Source of the DNA: JAVVHH01 sp964235765
Lineage (GTDB): Bacteria > Pseudomonadota > Alphaproteobacteria > Acetobacterales > Acetobacteraceae
Direction: 5' to 3'
Length of the DNA stretch: 64,000 nt
Assembly: GCA_964235765.1 (NCBI GenBank)
Contig: CAXSDH010000004.1
Span: forward strand, 1-64,000
Below are positions 61,088 through 64,000 of the stretch, piece after piece. The translations under genes were made by a program, and so were the position numbers. Within the stretch, counting starts at the first letter, position 1. Each line of letters begins with the position of its first letter. A model generated the notes under the pieces. It saw only the letters and a program-made list of their open reading frames with translations. It did no database searches and was not told the origin of the DNA.

Positions 61088-62073
61088 CGGAAGGCGGGTC
61101 CGGGGGCCGCCGGCCCGCGAGCGACCATTTCGACGGGAAGCGGTTCTTCAACCCCGGGCAACCCTCGACGGATCGGTCGTTCATAGAAGTCCTGCGCTGG
61201 AAGCTGTCGGCCGGGCGTGCGCCCTGGGCCGAGCTGCGGGCGGGCCCGGGCGCGCGGCCTGCGACGCGGGTGGACGGCCTCGCCGTCACCATGGTCGGCC
61301 ACGCATCCGTGCTGATCCAGACATCCGGGCGGAACATCCTGGTGGACCCGGTCTGGTCGGCGCGCGCCAGCCCGCTTCGCTTCGCCGGGCCGAAGCGGTG
61401 GGATGCGCCCGGCATCGCCCTTGCCGACCTGCCGCCGATCGACACGGTGCTCATCACCCATGGGCACTACGACCACCTCGACGCCCCGACGCTGACGCGC
61501 CTGCAAGCGGCGCATCGGCCACGGGTGGTGGCGCCGCTGGGGCACGAGGCCGTGCTGGCCAGGGCGATGCCGGGCGCGCGGGTGGACAGCGGGGATTGGG
61601 GAGAGCGGTTCGCGCTCGGCGGCGGCGTGGCCGTGACGGTGCACCCGGCCTACCACTGGTCTGCCCGGCGCCTGGCCGACCGGCGGCGGGCATTGTGGTG
61701 CGGCTTCGTTCTCGAGGGTCCGGCCGGGCCCGTGTACGTCGCGGGCGACACCGCTTACGGCGACGGCGGCCCGTTCCGGCAGGTGCGGGAGCGGTTCGGG
61801 GCGCCGGTGGCCGCCATCCTGCCGATCGGCGCCTACGAGCCGCGATGGTTCATGCGCAACCAGCACGTAAACCCCGACGAAGCGGTGCGGATCATGCTGG
61901 ATTGCGGCGCGCTCCAGGCGCTCGGCGTGCACTGGGGCACGTTCCGGCTCACCGACGAGTCTCGGCTCGCGCCGGTGGGGGCGCTGGAAGCGGCCTGCCG
62001 GCGGCATGGGGTGGAGCCGGCCCGCTTCGTCCCGCTGCGTCCGGGGGAGGTGTGGACCGCAGGGGCGTCGTGA
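61084..62073 (+). CDS. MBL-fold metallo-hydrolase, NAPE-PLD-like
   Basis: Zinc-dependent phosphodiesterase-like enzyme. Metal motif THGHYDHLD is followed by HPAYHWSAR, AGDTAYGDGGPF and LGVHWGTF. The family's conserved opening SDHFDGKRFFNPG lies in frame at about 61120-61158, upstream of the first standard start (GTG 61270). The only start-like codon before it is CTG 61084, overlapping the aminotransferase stop. I therefore extend the gene to 61084 (329 codons). If GTG 61270 is used, 62 residues and the family N-terminus are lost. Confidence 0.75.
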   Translation: MTEGGSGGRRPASDHFDGKRFFNPGQPSTDRSFIEVLRWKLSAGRAPWAELRAGPGARPATRVDGLAVTMVGHASVLIQTSGRNILVDPVWSARASPLRFAGPKRWDAPGIALADLPPIDTVLITHGHYDHLDAPTLTRLQAAHRPRVVAPLGHEAVLARAMPGARVDSGDWGERFALGGGVAVTVHPAYHWSARRLADRRRALWCGFVLEGPAGPVYVAGDTAYGDGGPFRQVRERFGAPVAAILPIGAYEPRWFMRNQHVNPDEAVRIMLDCGALQALGVHWGTFRLTDESRLAPVGALEAACRRHGVEPARFVPLRPGEVWTAGAS

Positions 62074-62100
62074 ACGCGCCGAGGAAGAATCCCCTCGGGA

Positions 62101-63090
62101 TCAGCCCTGCGACTGGCTCTGCGCCTGCAACAAGGGCCTCCAGTCGCGGAAGAAGGCGGTGCCGATCTCGGCGGCGACCCGGCTGAGATCGGTTTGCAGG
62201 CGGTCCAGGAAATCGTGCAGGCCGCCGGGCTGCAGGAACCCCGAGCCCTGTTGCAGCGCGGACCTCAACTCGGCCGCCCGCTCCAGCACGGCCGACGTGT
62301 CGCGCAGGCCATACCGGCTGCGGAGTTGGTGCAGGTGCCACTCGATGTCCCGCACGCATAGCGCCACGCTGCGCGCAAACGACGTGTCGCCCAGCAGGAA
62401 CGCCACGACGTCGGATGGCTGGAACCCCGCCTGCGCCACGCGGCGGAAGGCATGATAGCCCGCCGCCGCCCGCAGCACCGCGTTCCACTGCGTCAGCTCG
62501 ACCACGCGCCGCTCTTCCTCGGAGCCGCGCACCAGCAGGTGATATTTGATGTCGAGCAACCGCGTGATCTGGTCGGCGCGCTCCACGAGCCGGCCCAGCA
62601 TATAGAAATGCCAGCCCTGATCGCGGAAGAACGTGCCCTCGGTGATCCCGGTATGGGCCTGCACGCCCTCCTTGATCCGCCGGCACAGGCGTGAGAGCGC
62701 GTCCCCGTCCAACTCCGCCGGCTCGATGGCCAGCACGTCGCGATGGAACACGTTCAACTGCATCCACATCTCGGTGCTGATCAGCGGCCGCAGGGTGCGG
62801 GCGTTGGTTCGGGCGAACTCGATGGCCGACGGGATGCTGTTCGGATTGTCCATATCGAGCAAATAGAAGTGCTTGACCGTGGGCGCGTCGACCGGGCGCC
62901 CCTCCAGCCCGGCCTCGTCCGCGTTGATGGCCACCAGGGCGGCCCAGGACTCGGCTTCGCGGCCAGGACTCTCGAAGGTCTGGGTCACGTCGACCAGCCG
63001 AGCGAGATTTTCCACCCGCTCGAGATAGCGCGCCATCCAGAACAGGCCTTCGGCATCGCGCGTGAGCAGCGCATTGACGTGCAAGGTCAT
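62101..63090 (-). CDS. Alpha-E domain protein (DUF403)
   Basis: All-helical protein of 329 residues of unknown activity. Typical: LFWMARYLERVENLARLVDV at the start, WHFYMLGRLVERADQITRLLDIKYH and SVALCVRDIEWHLHQLRSRYG. It always occurs with circularly permuted ATP-grasp proteins, as here (ATGA overlap), in a system thought to make or modify a short peptide. A C-terminal glutamine-rich tail QAQSQSQG is unusual. Confidence 0.88.
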   Translation of the reverse strand: MTLHVNALLTRDAEGLFWMARYLERVENLARLVDVTQTFESPGREAESWAALVAINADEAGLEGRPVDAPTVKHFYLLDMDNPNSIPSAIEFARTNARTLRPLISTEMWMQLNVFHRDVLAIEPAELDGDALSRLCRRIKEGVQAHTGITEGTFFRDQGWHFYMLGRLVERADQITRLLDIKYHLLVRGSEEERRVVELTQWNAVLRAAAGYHAFRRVAQAGFQPSDVVAFLLGDTSFARSVALCVRDIEWHLHQLRSRYGLRDTSAVLERAAELRSALQQGSGFLQPGGLHDFLDRLQTDLSRVAAEIGTAFFRDWRPLLQAQSQSQG

Positions 63091-64000
63091 TCTGCGAGCA
63101 CCCAGGTGTCCTTCGAGCCGCCGCCCTGCGAGGAGTTCACGATCAGGCTGCCCTCCTTCAACGCAACGCGCGACAATCCGCCGGGCAACACCCAGGTGTT
63201 GCGGCCGGTGACGGCGAACGGCCTGAGGTCGAGGTGGCGGGGGCGCAGCCCGGCCTCGGTCAGCGTCGGCGCCACCGAGAGCCCGATCATGGGCTGGCTG
63301 ATCCAGTTGCCCGGATCGGCTACAAGCGCCGCACGGGCAGCCGCCAGCTCGGCCTGGCTGGCCCGGGGGCCGACGGTAATCCCGTATCCGCCGCTCTCCC
63401 CAACCGGCTTGATCACCAGCTTGTCGAAGTTGGCGAGGGTATAGTCCAAGCCCTCCCGCTCTCCGCAGATATGGGTTTCGACGTTCGGCAGCACCGGGTC
63501 CTCGCCCAGGTAGTAGCGGATGATGCGGGGCATGTAGGCATAAACGGCCTTGTCGTCCGCGACGCCCGTGCCGACGGCGTTGGCCAGGGTAACGTTGCCG
63601 CGGCGCCACGCCCCAATCAAGCCGGGCACGCCGAGCACGCTGTCCGCGCGGAACACCGTCGGGTCTAGGAAGTCGTCGGCGATGCGGCGATAGATCGTGT
63701 GCACCACCCGCAGCCCGGCCGTGGTCCGCATCCAAACCCGGTCGTCCTCCACGACGAGATCGGGGCCTTCAACCAGCGGCACGCCCATCTCGCGCGCGAG
63801 AAAGACATGCTCGAAATAGGCCGAGTTGTAGATGCCCGGCGAGAGCAGCACCACTTGCGGGTCGCCCACCCCCTCCGGCGCGATCTCGTCCATGGCGCTG
63901 CGCAACCGGCGCCCGTAATCGTCCACCGGACGCAATTTCATGCCCGCCACGAGGTCCGGGAAGGTCCGCAGCATCAAGTGCCGGTTCTCGACCACGTAGG
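63087..64000 (-). CDS. Circularly permuted ATP-grasp protein (DUF404/DUF407), 5' end outside window
   Basis: C-terminal 300 or so residues of a peptide-ligase-like ATP-grasp enzyme. Visible are DPQVVLLSPGIYNSAYFEHVFLAREMG, GLRVVHTIYRRIADDFLDP, the nucleotide-binding NFDKLVIKPVGESGGYGI and VIVNSSQGGGSKDTWVL-type ending (LIVNSSQGGGSKDTW). The frame is open to the window edge, so the start lies beyond 64000. Pairs with the alpha-E gene. Confidence 0.9.
   Translation of the reverse strand, partial: YVVENRHLMLRTFPDLVAGMKLRPVDDYGRRLRSAMDEIAPEGVGDPQVVLLSPGIYNSAYFEHVFLAREMGVPLVEGPDLVVEDDRVWMRTTAGLRVVHTIYRRIADDFLDPTVFRADSVLGVPGLIGAWRRGNVTLANAVGTGVADDKAVYAYMPRIIRYYLGEDPVLPNVETHICGEREGLDYTLANFDKLVIKPVGESGGYGITVGPRASQAELAAARAALVADPGNWISQPMIGLSVAPTLTEAGLRPRHLDLRPFAVTGRNTWVLPGGLSRVALKEGSLIVNSSQGGGSKDTWVLAE

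Overview
This 64 kb window is chromosomal DNA from a GC-rich, flagellated Gram-negative alphaproteobacterium, most likely a Rhodospirillales/Acetobacteraceae-type organism. The evidence is the high GC3 coding style, the DUF3576-leuS-lptE-holA and rsmG-parA-parB gene groups, an acetic-acid-bacteria-style porin, LptE, a flagellar DUF1217 protein, and a very high density of ABC uptake systems and peripheral catabolic enzymes. No tRNA, rRNA or CRISPR array was seen. The sequence is a draft: a 100-N scaffold gap (1171-1270) is flanked by the same 55 bases on both sides.

Layout. 1-697 is the 3' end of a UgpC/MalK-type ATPase. 698-1421 holds a decayed LivF fragment and the gap. 1422-9485 is an IclR regulator followed by an aconitase-family dehydratase (two subunits), a PEP-mutase/isocitrate-lyase-family lyase and a complete LivKHMGF-type transporter, apparently one import-and-cleave module for an alkylated dicarboxylate. 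9500-9833 holds a broken metallo-hydrolase start and unexplained DNA. 9834-21581 is a second catabolic island: a Ssu/Tau-type ABC transporter, a HutC-type GntR regulator, a two-subunit molybdenum hydroxylase, an alpha/beta hydrolase, a TIM-barrel isomerase-like protein, a kelch protein and two amidohydrolases. Three copies of a TAAGAYGWCTTA palindrome in front of its three transcription units tie it into one regulon.

21847-31577 is a metal (most likely zinc) acquisition island: TonB-dependent receptor, ZnuABC-type transporter, small unknown protein, COG0523 GTPase, Zur, and a private ExbB-ExbD-TonB set. Five good copies (plus one weak) of a 15-bp palindrome, consensus YGATAYMTTGTRTCA, lie in the three control regions and are the proposed Zur boxes. 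31625-34573 is a CopA-CueR copper efflux unit with a textbook CueR operator. 34819-43986 is a long minus-strand run: Fbp-type ABC transporter, MmgE/PrpD protein, Kef-type antiporter, PobA hydroxylase, a COG4280 membrane protein and a small membrane protein, mostly with overlapping stop/start codons.

44062-57276 is core genome: yggS and a thiE-like gene (divergent, start codons overlapping in one CATG), porin with strong terminator, DUF3576 lipoprotein, leuS, lptE, holA, a DUF1217 protein, an APH-type kinase, two different ogt-type methyltransferase genes flanking parB-parA-rsmG. 57298-64000 holds a quinone oxidoreductase, an MFS exporter, an omega-aminotransferase, a NAPE-PLD-like metallo-hydrolase, and the alpha-E/ATP-grasp gene pair that runs off the end. 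Scars of IS21 and IS110 elements mark past insertions.
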